Below, piece by piece: positions 38,352-47,525 of a DNA stretch of 64,000 nucleotides; the first letter of the stretch is position 1; the number at the start of each line of letters is the position of its first letter. The DNA is from Verrucomicrobiales bacterium (GTDB lineage Bacteria > Verrucomicrobiota > Verrucomicrobiia > Verrucomicrobiales > DEV007). Where the stretch lies: NCBI GenBank assembly GCA_029212615.1, contig JARGPJ010000001.1, positions 248,001-312,000 on the forward strand, given 5' to 3'. A model generated the notes under the pieces. The model was not told the origin of the DNA. It worked only from the letters and a program-made list of their open reading frames with translations, and did no database searches. The position numbers and the translations under genes are program-made.

Positions 38352-41300
38352 TTAAATATTGATCGCAAGGCTGTCGGAAAGGATGTCTTCCGGGGAGCGC
38401 TCGGATGAGCCGACGCGAACGTCGAGACCGAGACTCTGCATCTCTTTGATCAACACGTTGAATGACTCAGGGGTTCCTGCGTCGAGGGTGTTATCCCCTT
38501 TCACAATGGACTCGTAAATTCGAGTTCGACCCTGAACATCATCGGACTTAACCGTGAGAAGTTCCTGCAAGGTGTAGGCGGCGCCATAGGCTTCAAGAGC
38601 CCAGACTTCCATCTCACCAAATCGCTGTCCACCATACTGGGCTTTACCACCCAGAGGCTGCTGAGTCACCAGCGAGTATGGACCGACCGCACGAGCGTGG
38701 ATCTTGTCCTGAACGAGGTGACCGAGCTTCAGCATGTAAATGATACCAACGACGATATCCTGATAAAAGGCCTCACCGGTTCGACCATCGTAGAGAGTCG
38801 ATTTACCGTTGGTGCCGATCCATTCAAATCCTTCAGTCGCTTTCGCTTCTTCCAGATACTCGACAATCTGCGCCTCGGGAATACCGTCAAACACGGGAGT
38901 CGCGACCTTGAAGCCAAGAGCTTTCGCAGCTACTCCAAGGTGAGTCTCGAGCATCTGCCCGACGTTCATTCGGCTCGGAACACCGAGTGGGTTCAGACAA
39001 ATATCGATCGGTGTTCCGTCTTCGAGGAATGGCATGTCCTCTTCAGGAACGATCGTTGCGACAACCCCTTTGTTACCGTGGCGACCCGCCATTTTGTCAC
39101 CGACAGAAAGCTTGCGCTTCTTGGCGACGTAGACTTTGACCTCCTTGATGACGCCCGGGTCGACCTCATCACCGGATTCGATCCGGTCGAGTTGGCGTTC
39201 CCGCTCCATGTCGATGTCAGCAAACTTCTGCTCGTAGCTCGAAATAATGTCGAGGATCTTGTTACGGATCGGACTCGGATCAATTTCAACATTGGAGTAA
39301 TTATCAGCAAGCTTACGAAGAAGCGTCTTCGTGATTTTACGGTTCGCAGGGATGATGATCTCACCGGTGCGTCCGTTGACGACATCGAGCGGAATTTTTT
39401 CGCCGAGAAGGACATCGGAAAGCTTTTCCGTGAGCTGCTCAGTAAGCTCTTCCTGACGACGCCTGTGCTCGTCAATGATTTGCTTCTGCTGCTTCTGCTG
39501 CTCCTTGGGATCAAGCTTCTCTTTAGAAGTCGAGTTACGGGAAGAAACCCGGACATCCATGACAATACCCACACAACCCGATGGAACCCGGAGCGAAGTG
39601 TCTTTCACGTCAGCCGCTTTCTCACCGAAGATGGCGCGAAGGAGGCGCTCTTCCGGAGCCAGCTCAGTTTCGCTCTTCGGCGTGATCTTACCGACAAGAA
39701 TGTCACCGGGCTTCACTTCTGCACCGACCCGGATAACGCCGTCAGGACCGAGATCCTTGAGCGCTTCTTCACCGACGTTTGGAATATCACGAGTGATCTC
39801 CTCAGGACCGAGCTTGGTGTCACGGGCCCCGATGTTAAACTCATCAACGTGGATCGAAGTGTAGACGTCCTCTTTCACAATGCGCTCAGAGATGACGATG
39901 GCATCCTCGAAGTTGTATCCGTTCCAGGGCATGAAAGCGACCAGCACATTCTTACCGAGTGCGAGCTCACCATTTTCGGTGTTCGGTCCGTCTGCAAGCA
40001 CGGTACCGGCCTTTACCTTGTCCCCACGGAAGACGATCGGCTTCTGATTGATGCAGGTTCCGGCGTTCGAACGCATGAACTTGCGAAGAGGATAAACATA
40101 GGTGCCATTCTCAGGATCACTCTTCAGCTTGAGAGGATTCGTGAGAAATTGCGCCTCGGAGCATGGAAGCTCGCCGTCCTTCGTAATCACGATGATCTCA
40201 GCCGTGGCTGCCGCGATCGTTCCGTTACCCTCAGCAACGACAACGGCGCGTGAATCACGGGCAACCTTTCCCTCCATCCCCGTGCCAATGTAAGGCGACT
40301 CGGAAACGAGGAGAGGAACCCCCTGACGTTGCATGTTTGAACCCATGAGCGCGCGGTTCGCATCATCGTGCTCAAGGAATGGAATCAGACTCGCAGCGAC
40401 TGAAACAAGCTGCTTCGGAGAAACATCCATGTAGGTCGATTCAGTCGGGACCACTTCGATAAATTCGCCGAGATGTCGTACTGTAATCAGTTCAGTAAGG
40501 AAATTACCTTTCTCATCAATCGGGTTATTCGCCTGGGCAATAAGGTAGCTTTCCTCCTGATCGGCCGTGAGGTAATCAATCTTCTTGGAAACCTTGCCTT
40601 TAATGATACGGCGGTAAGGAGTCTCAATGAAACCAAACTCGTTGATCCGGGCATAACAACTCATTGAGTTAATCAGACCAATGTTTGGTCCCTCCGGAGT
40701 CTCAATCGGGCAGATACGACCGTAGTGGGACGGGTGGACATCTCGAACTTCGAATCCGGCACGATCACGGTTCAGACCACCGGGTCCGAGCGCGGAAAGA
40801 CGACGCTTGTGAGTCAACTCGGACAAGGGGTTGATCTGATCCATGAACTGACTCAACTGAGAACGGCCGAAGAAGTCACGGACAACGGCAGCCAGCGCTT
40901 TTGGATTCACCAACTTCGAAGGCGTCATGCCATCGAGGTTAATGTCGAACAAAGTCATGCGCTCTTTGACGAGACGCTCGGTACGGGCAAGACCGACGCG
41001 GCACTGGTTGGCGAGAAGCTCACCTACTGCACGAATACGACGACTACCAAGGTGATCGATATCATCAAGGACACCTTCTCCCCGGCGAAGGCCGAAGAGG
41101 TAGGACATCGCAGCGATGAAGTCATCATGAGTGATGACGCGCTCATTCTCGTCGACCGGAAGACCAAGCTTCTGGTTGATCTTGTAACGTCCCACACGAG
41201 TGAGGTCGTATTTCTTAGGATCAAAGAAAAGTCGCTTCAGAAGCGCACGGGCATTAGCCACGGTTGGTGGATCACCAGGGCGAAGACGACGATAAATATC

Positions 41301-42206
41301 TTTCAACGCCTCCTCTTCGTTACAGGCGGGATCTTTCTTCAGCGACTTGATGAGAAGATCATCATGAGAAGTTGTCACCACTGGAAGAGACTTAACCCCG
41401 AGACCGTGAAGCTGGGCAATAACCGCTTCAGTAAGCGGCTCGTATGCCTTCGCCACAATCATATCACCATCGCAAACGTCTTCAAAAATGACCTTATTTG
41501 CGAGTTCCGCCTCATCCATCTTCGGATCGACCTTCAACTTATCGATATCGAAGAACTGACGAATGATGTCTTCGTCGGTCGGGTAACCGATCGCGCGCAG
41601 GAACGTCGTCGCGAGGAACTTACGACGGCGGCGGCGACGGTCGAGGTAAACATAAAGCAAGTCGTTCGTATCGAACTGCACTTCCATCCAGGAACCACGG
41701 TCAGGAATGATGCGGAAACCGTAAAGAGTTTTACCATTGAGGTGAAGGTTCGTCTCGAAGCAAACACCGGGTGAACGGTGAAGCTGGCTGACAACAACAC
41801 GCTCAGCACCATTGATGACGAAGGTTCCGCGGAGAGTCATCATCGGAAGCTCACCCATGTAAACACGTTCCTCTTTCGTTCCCGACTCATCCGTGAGCGC
41901 GAAGGTCACATAAAGAGGAGCACTGAATGTCTCACCATCGCGAAGGGCTTCGAGAGCCGTCAACTTAGGCTCACCGACTTCGTAACGGGAAAAATCGAGC
42001 GTAAACTTCTCGTCATAACTCTGAATAGGGAAAACCTCCTGAAACACAGACTGAAGTCCCGTCGATACTCGATCAGTAGGTGCGACCTCCTGTTGCAGAA
42101 ACTCTTTATAGGAATCGAGTTGGACCTCAATGAGGTTAGGCGTGTCGACCGCCTCTTCGATCTCCCCGAAATACTTACGTTCAAGCTTCTTAGCTGCTGC
42201 TGACAT
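38352..42206 (-). CDS. rpoB: DNA-directed RNA polymerase subunit beta
   Basis: It forms the other jaw of the RNA polymerase cleft and the rifampicin pocket. The rifampicin region reads [20 protein letters not shown] and is of the sensitive type (Asp, His and Ser positions intact; position 529-531 equivalent LSALGPGGL). Other marks are [15 protein letters not shown] and [12 protein letters not shown], and the C terminus [16 protein letters not shown]. At 1,284 residues it is full length. The 314-base spacer from rplL holds two RNA hairpins described separately. Confidence 0.98.
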   Translation of the reverse strand: MSAAAKKLERKYFGEIEEAVDTPNLIEVQLDSYKEFLQQEVAPTDRVSTGLQSVFQEVFPIQSYDEKFTLDFSRYEVGEPKLTALEALRDGETFSAPLYVTFALTDESGTKEERVYMGELPMMTLRGTFVINGAERVVVSQLHRSPGVCFETNLHLNGKTLYGFRIIPDRGSWMEVQFDTNDLLYVYLDRRRRRRKFLATTFLRAIGYPTDEDIIRQFFDIDKLKVDPKMDEAELANKVIFEDVCDGDMIVAKAYEPLTEAVIAQLHGLGVKSLPVVTTSHDDLLIKSLKKDPACNEEEALKDIYRRLRPGDPPTVANARALLKRLFFDPKKYDLTRVGRYKINQKLGLPVDENERVITHDDFIAAMSYLFGLRRGEGVLDDIDHLGSRRIRAVGELLANQCRVGLARTERLVKERMTLFDINLDGMTPSKLVNPKALAAVVRDFFGRSQLSQFMDQINPLSELTHKRRLSALGPGGLNRDRAGFEVRDVHPSHYGRICPIETPEGPNIGLINSMSCYARINEFGFIETPYRRIIKGKVSKKIDYLTADQEESYLIAQANNPIDEKGNFLTELITVRHLGEFIEVVPTESTYMDVSPKQLVSVAASLIPFLEHDDANRALMGSNMQRQGVPLLVSESPYIGTGMEGKVARDSRAVVVAEGNGTIAAATAEIIVITKDGELPCSEAQFLTNPLKLKSDPENGTYVYPLRKFMRSNAGTCINQKPIVFRGDKVKAGTVLADGPNTENGELALGKNVLVAFMPWNGYNFEDAIVISERIVKEDVYTSIHVDEFNIGARDTKLGPEEITRDIPNVGEEALKDLGPDGVIRVGAEVKPGDILVGKITPKSETELAPEERLLRAIFGEKAADVKDTSLRVPSGCVGIVMDVRVSSRNSTSKEKLDPKEQQKQQKQIIDEHRRRQEELTEQLTEKLSDVLLGEKIPLDVVNGRTGEIIIPANRKITKTLLRKLADNYSNVEIDPSPIRNKILDIISSYEQKFADIDMERERQLDRIESGDEVDPGVIKEVKVYVAKKRKLSVGDKMAGRHGNKGVVATIVPEEDMPFLEDGTPIDICLNPLGVPSRMNVGQMLETHLGVAAKALGFKVATPVFDGIPEAQIVEYLEEAKATEGFEWIGTNGKSTLYDGRTGEAFYQDIVVGIIYMLKLGHLVQDKIHARAVGPYSLVTQQPLGGKAQYGGQRFGEMEVWALEAYGAAYTLQELLTVKSDDVQGRTRIYESIVKGDNTLDAGTPESFNVLIKEMQSLGLDVRVGSSERSPEDILSDSLAINI

Positions 42207-42338
42207 GTTGGGCGTGGTAGTTATGTGTAAAAAGTCGAATTAGCGGCTGCGGCCTTCCTTTCTTTCAACGTCGGATCGTGATTTCCGTACACGACAAAAC
42301 GTTGATAGGCTGGAAGCCCGTCCGTCTAACAACCGCAA

Positions 42339-42382
42339 GACGACGAAGCCCGGCCGCTTCTAAGCAACCGGGATTCGACGTC
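42339..42382 (-). other. Long imperfect hairpin in the rplL-rpoB spacer
   Basis: Three helical blocks pair in register: GACG/CGTC, CGAA/TTCG and CCCGG/CCGGG, separated by single A/A and G/A mismatches. An inner GCTT/AAGC closes the tip. The element spans 44 bases, 133 bases before the rpoB start. In E. coli an RNase III site lies in the same spacer; the same role here is inference. Confidence 0.55.
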
Positions 42383-42462
42383 TAAACTAAATTTGCGATG
42401 ACTTGGATGACACTTGGTCTGCTGTGATTACGGTTCAGTATCAGTATTTATTAAATAAATTT

Positions 42463-42507
42463 GAGAAAAAGTTCGATCCGCAGCGGGAAATCCACCGCGG
42501 ATCGAAC
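42463..42507 (-). terminator. Attenuator-like intrinsic terminator between rplL and rpoB
   Basis: Minus-strand reading gives a perfect 11-bp stem GTTCGATCCGC/GCGGATCGAAC (42497-42507 with 42471-42481), a 15-base loop and then TTTTTCTC. It lies 14 bases past the rplL stop and upstream of rpoB, where E. coli has a partial terminator that lowers rpoBC expression relative to the ribosomal proteins. Confidence 0.85.
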
Positions 42508-42520
42508 CGTAAATCCTCGT

Positions 42521-42901
42521 TTACTTGAGTTCGATGGTCGCACCAGCTTCTTCAAGCTTGGACTTCATCTCCTCAGCTTCGTCCTTGGAAGCGCCCTCTT
42601 TGAGTGGTGCAGGAGCACTCTCAACAAGCTTCTTCGCGTCAGCAAGACCAAGACCGGCAACCGCTTCGCGGACCGCCTTAATTACTGCAATCTTATTCTC
42701 ACCGAAGGAAGTGATCATCACGTCAAAGGAGTCTTTCTCCTCTGCCGCTGCTTCACCGCCACCAGCAGGACCAGCGACGGCCACGGCTGCAGGTGCTGCG
42801 GCGCTAACGCCCCACTTTTCTTCGAGAGCTTTAACAAGGTCAGCAACCTCAAGGACAGTAAGTCCGCTCAACTGTTCTACTAATGTATCTGTATCTGCCA
42901 T
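42521..42901 (-). CDS. rplL: 50S ribosomal protein L7/L12
   Basis: It is the multicopy stalk protein that recruits translation GTPases. Start at ATG 42901 (MADTDT), since the 14 extra codons up to 42943 lie in the spacer; this gives 126 residues. The N-terminal dimerisation helix ([20 protein letters not shown]), an Ala/Gly/Pro hinge (about 40-60) and the C-terminal domain ([20 protein letters not shown]) are present. It is the last ribosomal gene before the attenuator. Confidence 0.97.
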   Translation of the reverse strand: MADTDTLVEQLSGLTVLEVADLVKALEEKWGVSAAAPAAVAVAGPAGGGEAAAEEKDSFDVMITSFGENKIAVIKAVREAVAGLGLADAKKLVESAPAPLKEGASKDEAEEMKSKLEEAGATIELK

Positions 42902-42998
42902 TTTTTTAGTTGGGTATCGCCGCGACGGAAAGCGTTCCGACAATTAAGTTGCTGCGCTCAGCATTCGGCAAGGAACCCGGTTTGTTTTTTGGATAAGC

Positions 42999-43023
42999 GG
43001 GCCACTCATTGAAAGTGACCCGA
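42999..43023 (-). other. RNA hairpin in rplJ-rplL spacer
   Basis: Minus strand: CGGGTCACT pairs with AGTGGCCCG (9 bp, one G-T) around a 7-base loop, 16 bases after the rplJ stop. No T tract follows, so it is not a terminator; it may affect mRNA stability or processing between L10 and L12. Confidence 0.45.
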
Positions 43024-43039
43024 AAGTATAAAAGGTGAA

Positions 43040-43552
43040 TTATCCCTGATCGGCTTTTGCCTGAAGGACACGGGCAACAGATGAACCCGGCTCGTTGAGG
43101 ACCCGGGCAAGCATTGTGCCGGGCTGATTGAGAACTCCGAGAAGAGTCGCCTGAAGAACTTCCATCGGCGGAAGATCAGCGAGCGCCTTCACTTTCGCTT
43201 CATCGAGGAGCTCACCATCGAGCACTCCACCGCGAATACCGGGCTTCTCATTTTCTTTTGCAAAATCCTTCAGCGCCTTCGCTGCCGCACAAACATCGCT
43301 TTCGCCAGTGACGACCGCGGTTTGACCGGTAAGGAATTCGCTTAGACCCTCAGGATACTCAGCGCTGTTAGCCGCCTGGCGAACAAAGGTGTTCTTAGCG
43401 ACCTGAAACTTCGCTCCCTGAGCTTTGAGACGCTTTCGCAAATCTTCAAACTGAGGAACCGTCATGCCTGAATAATCAGCCACGAGGAGAAATGGGGATT
43501 CGTTGATCTTGGTCAGGATCTCGTCAATAATGACCTGCTTGACTTCTTTCAT
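43040..43552 (-). CDS. rplJ: 50S ribosomal protein L10
   Basis: It anchors L7/L12 dimers to the 50S stalk. The start MKEVKQVIIDEILTKINESP, the central LLVADYSGMTVPQFEDLRKRL and the C-terminal stalk helix are typical; length is 170 residues. Only 42 bases separate it from rplA, so the long L10-binding leader seen in E. coli is not in this position. Confidence 0.97.
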   Translation of the reverse strand: MKEVKQVIIDEILTKINESPFLLVADYSGMTVPQFEDLRKRLKAQGAKFQVAKNTFVRQAANSAEYPEGLSEFLTGQTAVVTGESDVCAAAKALKDFAKENEKPGIRGGVLDGELLDEAKVKALADLPPMEVLQATLLGVLNQPGTMLARVLNEPGSSVARVLQAKADQG

Positions 43553-43594
43553 CGTCTTGAAATAGGTAAAATTTAAGTAGTAGCTACCGGCTGA

Positions 43595-44290
43595 TTAATT
43601 CCAAGCCGAGACATCAATTGTCACGCCCGGGCTCATGGTGCCCGCAAGAGCGCCATTCACGATGAAAACACCCTTGGCCGTTGCCGGACGGGCACCATTA
43701 ACTGACTCGATAACGGCACGACCGTTTTCGACGAGGTCAGCCTCTTCAAAAGAGACCTTCCCGATGGGAACGGAAATGTTCCCGTTCTTATCAAGCTTAA
43801 AGTCAACACGACCAGCCTTCACTGCCTTCACCGCACCGGCAGTATCGTCAGTCACCGTTCCCGTCTTGGGATTCGGCATAAGACCGCGAGGCCCGAGCTG
43901 CCTACCAAGCTTACGAACTTCGGACATGGCCGCCGGAGTAGCGACAACAGCGTCGAAATCCATCATACCACCTTGAACCTCTTTGATGAGAGCCTCAAAT
44001 CCAACATGATCCGCTCCGGCGTTTTTCGCCTGAGTCGCCGCATCGCCTTCCGCGAAGACAAGCACCTTAACATCCTTACCGCTACCATTAGGAAGCGGAC
44101 AAGTGCCACGGACCATTTGATCCGATTGACGGGGATCAACCCCCATGCGGAAGGTGAGAGTGACCGACTGGTCAAACTTCGGGGCCGGGAATTTCTTCAC
44201 CAGTGAAACCGCCTCTTCGATGGAGTAGACATTTTCCCTGTCTACCATCTCAGCGGCCTTAAGGTATCGCTTACTTCTGTGTTTTGCCAT
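43595..44290 (-). CDS. rplA: 50S ribosomal protein L1
   Basis: It is the L1-stalk protein controlling E-site tRNA release and, in many bacteria, a translational repressor of rplKA. The signature GRQLGPRGLMPNPKTGTVT and the TLTFRMGVDPRQSDQMVRG region are present. Length 231 residues is standard. Confidence 0.97.
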   Translation of the reverse strand: MAKHRSKRYLKAAEMVDRENVYSIEEAVSLVKKFPAPKFDQSVTLTFRMGVDPRQSDQMVRGTCPLPNGSGKDVKVLVFAEGDAATQAKNAGADHVGFEALIKEVQGGMMDFDAVVATPAAMSEVRKLGRQLGPRGLMPNPKTGTVTDDTAGAVKAVKAGRVDFKLDKNGNISVPIGKVSFEEADLVENGRAVIESVNGARPATAKGVFIVNGALAGTMSPGVTIDVSAWN

Positions 44291-44353
44291 TATATAGGGT
44301 GCAGTTCAAACGGGCGCTTAACCCTCCTGCGATTTGGATTTAACTCCGAAAAA

Positions 44354-44779
44354 TTAGTCGACGATTTCGAGACCCATCTGACGGGCCGTGCCGGCAAGGA
44401 TGCGACAGGCCATCTCCTCGTCATCAGTGTTCATGTCTTCGATCTTCACTTTAACCACCTCAAGAAGTTTGGCACGACTGAGCGTCCCAACCTTCACCTT
44501 GTGAGGCTCACCGGAACCGGAAGCAATATTTGCCGCCTTCTTGAGAAGCACCGCTGCCGGCGGCTTCTTGGTCACAAACGTGAAACTCTTATCCGCATAG
44601 ACACTGATTACGACAGGAAGAAGATCCCCTGCGCTCTGCTGTGTCTCGGCGTTGAACGCCTTACAGAACTCCATGATATTGACCCCGGCCTGACCGAGCG
44701 CCGGACCAACGGGAGGCGACGGGTTCGCCTGACCTGCAGGAATCTGCAATTTCAACTGTTTTACAACTTCTTTAGCCAT
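44354..44779 (-). CDS. rplK: 50S ribosomal protein L11
   Basis: It binds the GTPase centre of 23S rRNA. The N terminus [20 protein letters not shown] and C-terminal [10 protein letters not shown] are diagnostic. ATG 44779 (MAKEVV) gives the standard 141 residues; the ATG at 44818 is too far upstream. Confidence 0.97.
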   Translation of the reverse strand: MAKEVVKQLKLQIPAGQANPSPPVGPALGQAGVNIMEFCKAFNAETQQSAGDLLPVVISVYADKSFTFVTKKPPAAVLLKKAANIASGSGEPHKVKVGTLSRAKLLEVVKVKIEDMNTDDEEMACRILAGTARQMGLEIVD

Positions 44780-44831
44780 CGTGCTTTCTTGTTTAAAAAT
44801 TAACTGTTTACTGATCAAACAGGATCAACCA

Positions 44832-44851
44832 CTCAACTCTACAGGGTTGAG
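44832..44851 (-). promoter_or_regulatory. Hairpin in the rplK leader
   Basis: Minus strand: CTCAAC pairs with GTTGAG around an 8-base loop, 14 bases after the nusG stop and 52 bases before rplK. In E. coli L1 binds the rplK leader to repress both genes. Whether this hairpin mimics the L1 site on 23S rRNA cannot be judged without a model search. Confidence 0.35.
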
Positions 44852-44864
44852 CAGCCCCTCCCGA

Positions 44865-45434
44865 TCAGCCATTTTCCACTTGCCAATATTCGAGGGGGAC
44901 CAGGGTCTCCCGTCCGAAAATATTCACCGATACCATGACCTCGCCCTTCTCCTCGTTGACCTCGGCGATAATTCCCGTCTGACCCTGGAAAGGACCATCA
45001 GAGACCAATACCGTATCACCAACCTCATAAGCAACCGCCGGCATCACACTGCCCTCGCGCTCCTTAATCTGAGCAAGCATCCCCTCAACCTCATGCATCG
45101 GCATTGGCATCGGGTAAGTCTTCGTTCCCGCAAAATTGATCACCCCGTCCGTTTCCTGAATAAAATACCAGGATCGATCAACGAGCGTGTTGTCATCGTG
45201 AAGCAAATGCATGTTCACGATAATGTAACCCGGGTAGAACTTGCGATTCGCCTCGCGCTTCTGCCCTGACTTAACCTCTGAGACCCTCTCCTCCGGGACA
45301 AGAACCTCGAAAATCACATCACCAAGCTCCTCTGCTTCGATGCGCCGCTCAATGCTGTCACGCACCTTCAACTCCTGTCCGGAGAGAACGTGAATCACAT
45401 ACCATTGATCTTTGGGGGCTGGAATAGTCGGCAT
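44865..45434 (-). CDS. nusG: Transcription termination/antitermination protein NusG
   Basis: It binds RNA polymerase and couples it to Rho or the ribosome. The NGN domain starts WYVIHVLSGQELKVRDSIE and contains RKFYPGYIIVNMHL; the C-terminal KOW domain reads VGDTVLVSDGPFQGQTGIIA. At 189 residues it has standard length. It follows secE by 19 bases. Confidence 0.97.
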   Translation of the reverse strand: MPTIPAPKDQWYVIHVLSGQELKVRDSIERRIEAEELGDVIFEVLVPEERVSEVKSGQKREANRKFYPGYIIVNMHLLHDDNTLVDRSWYFIQETDGVINFAGTKTYPMPMPMHEVEGMLAQIKEREGSVMPAVAYEVGDTVLVSDGPFQGQTGIIAEVNEEKGEVMVSVNIFGRETLVPLEYWQVENG

Positions 45435-45453
45435 AGCGAACGGTTACAAAAAA

Positions 45454-45669
45454 TTAAAATCCGGTGGTGAGAAAGGTCATGAACTGGCGCATCGCAAAAT
45501 CGACTGTCGCCACATAAGCCCCCAGAAGAACCATCGCAATCATGACCACAACGGTTGAGTCAATGAGCTGCTTATACTTCTTGAAGCCCTTCTCCTTAGG
45601 ATCCCACGGCCACGTAGCCTTCTTGAGCTCCGAGCGAACCTCACCAAAATATTTTCCCAGTTTGTTCAT
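45454..45669 (-). CDS. secE: Preprotein translocase subunit SecE
   Basis: It is the small essential clamp of the SecYEG channel. Single membrane helix (VVMIAMVLLGAYVATVDFAM) preceded by the amphipathic SecE helix with KYFGEVRSELKKATWP, the family signature. ATG 45669 gives 71 residues; the in-frame extension to 45741 runs into the tRNA-Trp gene. Confidence 0.95.
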   Translation of the reverse strand: MNKLGKYFGEVRSELKKATWPWDPKEKGFKKYKQLIDSTVVVMIAMVLLGAYVATVDFAMRQFMTFLTTGF

Positions 45670-45707
45670 ATCAATTTGTGAATCGGATTTCGAAGGTCGG
45701 CCAATAA

Positions 45708-45783
45708 TGGCAGGGCAGCCGAGACTCGAACTCGGAACCAACGGTTTTGGAGACCGCTACTCTACCAATTGAGCTACTACCCT
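45708..45783 (-). tRNA. trpT: tRNA-Trp (CCA anticodon), 3' CCA encoded
   Basis: The cloverleaf folds fully. The acceptor AGGGTAG pairs with CTGCCCT with one G-U, there is a D-loop with GG, the anticodon loop CTCCAAA sits on a 5-bp stem, and the T-arm loop is TTCGAGT. The discriminator is G and the CCA end is encoded (45708-45710). Its position between tuf and secE is shared with many bacteria. Confidence 0.97.
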
Positions 45784-45813
45784 ATCTAAAAAAAATTCTT
45801 CTATCGGCGGAAA

Positions 45814-45841
45814 GAGGGGAGCCGACGAATCGGCCCCCCTC
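45814..45841 (-). terminator. Second hairpin after tuf, TTCG tetraloop
   Basis: Minus strand: GAGGGG and GCCGA pair with TCGGC and CCCCTC around a TTCG tetraloop, giving 11 Watson-Crick pairs plus one G-T. TTT follows and an eight-T run lies farther on (45787-45794). It may be a back-up terminator or a 5' processing structure for the tRNA-Trp transcript. Confidence 0.65.
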
Positions 45842-45851
45842 CAACACCTAA

Positions 45852-45882
45852 ATTAAAAAGCCCGGGCAACTCAAGCCGCCCG
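45852..45882 (-). terminator. First hairpin after tuf, intrinsic terminator
   Basis: Minus strand: CGGGC pairs with GCCCG around a 10-base loop, then GGCTTTTTAATTT, 16 bases past the tuf stop. Confidence 0.65.
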
Positions 45883-45898
45883 AACCGCAATGAGATGA

Positions 45899-47083
45899 TT
45901 AGTCAAGAATCTCGGAAACACGACCCGCACCAACAGTGCGTCCACCCTCGCGAATCGCGAATCGGATCGTCTTCTCCATCGCAATTGGAGTAATCAACTC
46001 AACAGTGATAGCTACATTATCGCCAGGCATCACCATCTCAACACCTTCAGGAAGGTCAACAGAACCAGTCACATCCGTGGTACGGAAGTAGAACTGAGGA
46101 CGGTAGTTGTTGAAGAAAGGAGTGTGACGACCACCCTCATCCTTTGAAAGAACATAGACCTCAGCCTTGAACTTTTTGTGAGGAGTAATGGAACCGGGCT
46201 TAGCAATAACCTGACCACGCTCGAGCTCGTCTTTCTTAAGACCGCGAACAAGCAGACCAACATTATCACCGGCACGACCTTCGTCGAGAAGCTTACGGAA
46301 CATCTCGATGTCAGTAACCGTTGTCTTTTGAGTGTCACGAATACCGACAATCTCAACTTCTTCCATCTTCTTCACGATACCACGCTCAACACGACCGGTT
46401 GCAACCGTTCCGCGACCCTCGATCGAGAACACGTCTTCGATAGGCATAAGGAAGTCCTGATCAACAGGGCGCTCAGGAAGAGGAATATACTCATCAACAG
46501 CCTCCATAAGCTTGGCGATGTTTTCCTGATGAGTCGCATCACCCTCAAGAGCCTTGAGAGCAGAACCGCGAACGATTGGGATATCGTCACCCGGGAACTC
46601 ATACTGGCTGAGAAGCTCACGAACTTCCATCTCAACGAGATCGAGAAGCTCTTCGTCATCAACCTGATCAACCTTGTTCAGGAACACCACGAGAGCAGGA
46701 ACACCGACCTGACGGGCAAGAAGGATGTGCTCACGAGTCTGAGGCATTGGACCATCAGCAGCAGAAACCACGAGGATCCCGCCGTCCATTTGCGCCGCAC
46801 CAGTGATCATGTTCTTCACATAATCAGCGTGTCCCGGGCAGTCCACGTGTGCGTAGTGACGATTATCCGTCTCATACTCAACGTGAGCTGTTGAAATTGT
46901 AATACCGCGCTCGCGCTCCTCAGGAGCACCGTCGATCTCGTCATAGGCACGCTTCTCGGCGAAACCCTTCTCAGCGAGCGTCGTAGTGATCGCCGCGGTG
47001 AGAGTCGTCTTGCCGTGGTCAACGTGGCCGATCGTGCCCACGTTTACGTGAGGCTTGTTACGTTCGAATGATTCTTTAGCCAT
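45899..47083 (-). CDS. tuf: Translation elongation factor Tu
   Basis: It delivers aminoacyl-tRNA to the ribosome as EF-Tu-GTP. The G motifs are [21 protein letters not shown] and NKVD, with switch [15 protein letters not shown]. Domains II and III are complete ([31 protein letters not shown]). At 394 residues it has standard length. tRNA-Thr lies upstream and tRNA-Trp downstream. Confidence 0.98.
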   Translation of the reverse strand: MAKESFERNKPHVNVGTIGHVDHGKTTLTAAITTTLAEKGFAEKRAYDEIDGAPEERERGITISTAHVEYETDNRHYAHVDCPGHADYVKNMITGAAQMDGGILVVSAADGPMPQTREHILLARQVGVPALVVFLNKVDQVDDEELLDLVEMEVRELLSQYEFPGDDIPIVRGSALKALEGDATHQENIAKLMEAVDEYIPLPERPVDQDFLMPIEDVFSIEGRGTVATGRVERGIVKKMEEVEIVGIRDTQKTTVTDIEMFRKLLDEGRAGDNVGLLVRGLKKDELERGQVIAKPGSITPHKKFKAEVYVLSKDEGGRHTPFFNNYRPQFYFRTTDVTGSVDLPEGVEMVMPGDNVAITVELITPIAMEKTIRFAIREGGRTVGAGRVSEILD

Positions 47084-47215
47084 TGTCGTTTGGTTTTTTT
47101 AGGTTGTTGTTGTCGTTTAAATTCGACTATCCAGCGACAGCCGGTCATTTAAACTACCGCTGCGGATTCGCTTCGTATTGGTCTCGTCTTGTTTTTTCCT
47201 GTGACTCTAAGTAGA

Positions 47216-47290
<75 letters not shown>

Positions 47291-47363
47291 CTTTCAGCAC
47301 CTTGAGCATCAGGAACTAAAAGTCCCATAACTCAGGCTGCCATTTTTGCAAAAAAGCCAATAA

Positions 47364-47404
47364 GCCTCAGGCAACCTTACCTTTCGGGAAGGGAGCTTTG
47401 AGGC
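47364..47404 (-). terminator. Structured hairpin upstream of tRNA-Thr, possible terminator
   Basis: Minus strand: GCCTCA pairs with TGAGGC, and inside it CCTT-C-CC pairs with GG-T-AAGG around a GAAA tetraloop. A six-T run follows after 8 bases (TTATTGGCTTTTTT). It may end read-through from the upstream phosphodiesterase gene or be a leader structure. Confidence 0.5.
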
Positions 47405-47498
47405 CGCAGAGCATTCCAGCAAAATTAGCCGCGAAAACTACTCGACCGGATCGATCTGTCAAAAAATTATTGCCAATTCCTTAAAAATTTCGTTGGAG

Positions 47499-47522
47499 GG
47501 CCGGAAACAGGGCGTTCCGGCC
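47499..47522 (-). terminator. Candidate terminator after the YmdB-type gene
   Basis: Minus strand: a perfect 8-bp stem GGCCGGAA/TTCCGGCC with an 8-base loop begins 4 bases past the stop. The T-rich stretch (ATTTTTAA) comes only after about 10 bases, so efficiency is doubtful. Confidence 0.55.
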
Positions 47523-47525
47523 AGC

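Noticed and set aside
38697-40253. 518-codon open frame antisense to rpoB
   Set aside because: It lies wholly inside the conserved rpoB coding sequence on the opposite strand, and its Arg/Leu/Asp-rich product resembles no protein; it is a codon-bias shadow.
45670-45741. N-terminal extension of SecE
   Set aside because: It would translate part of the tRNA-Trp gene.
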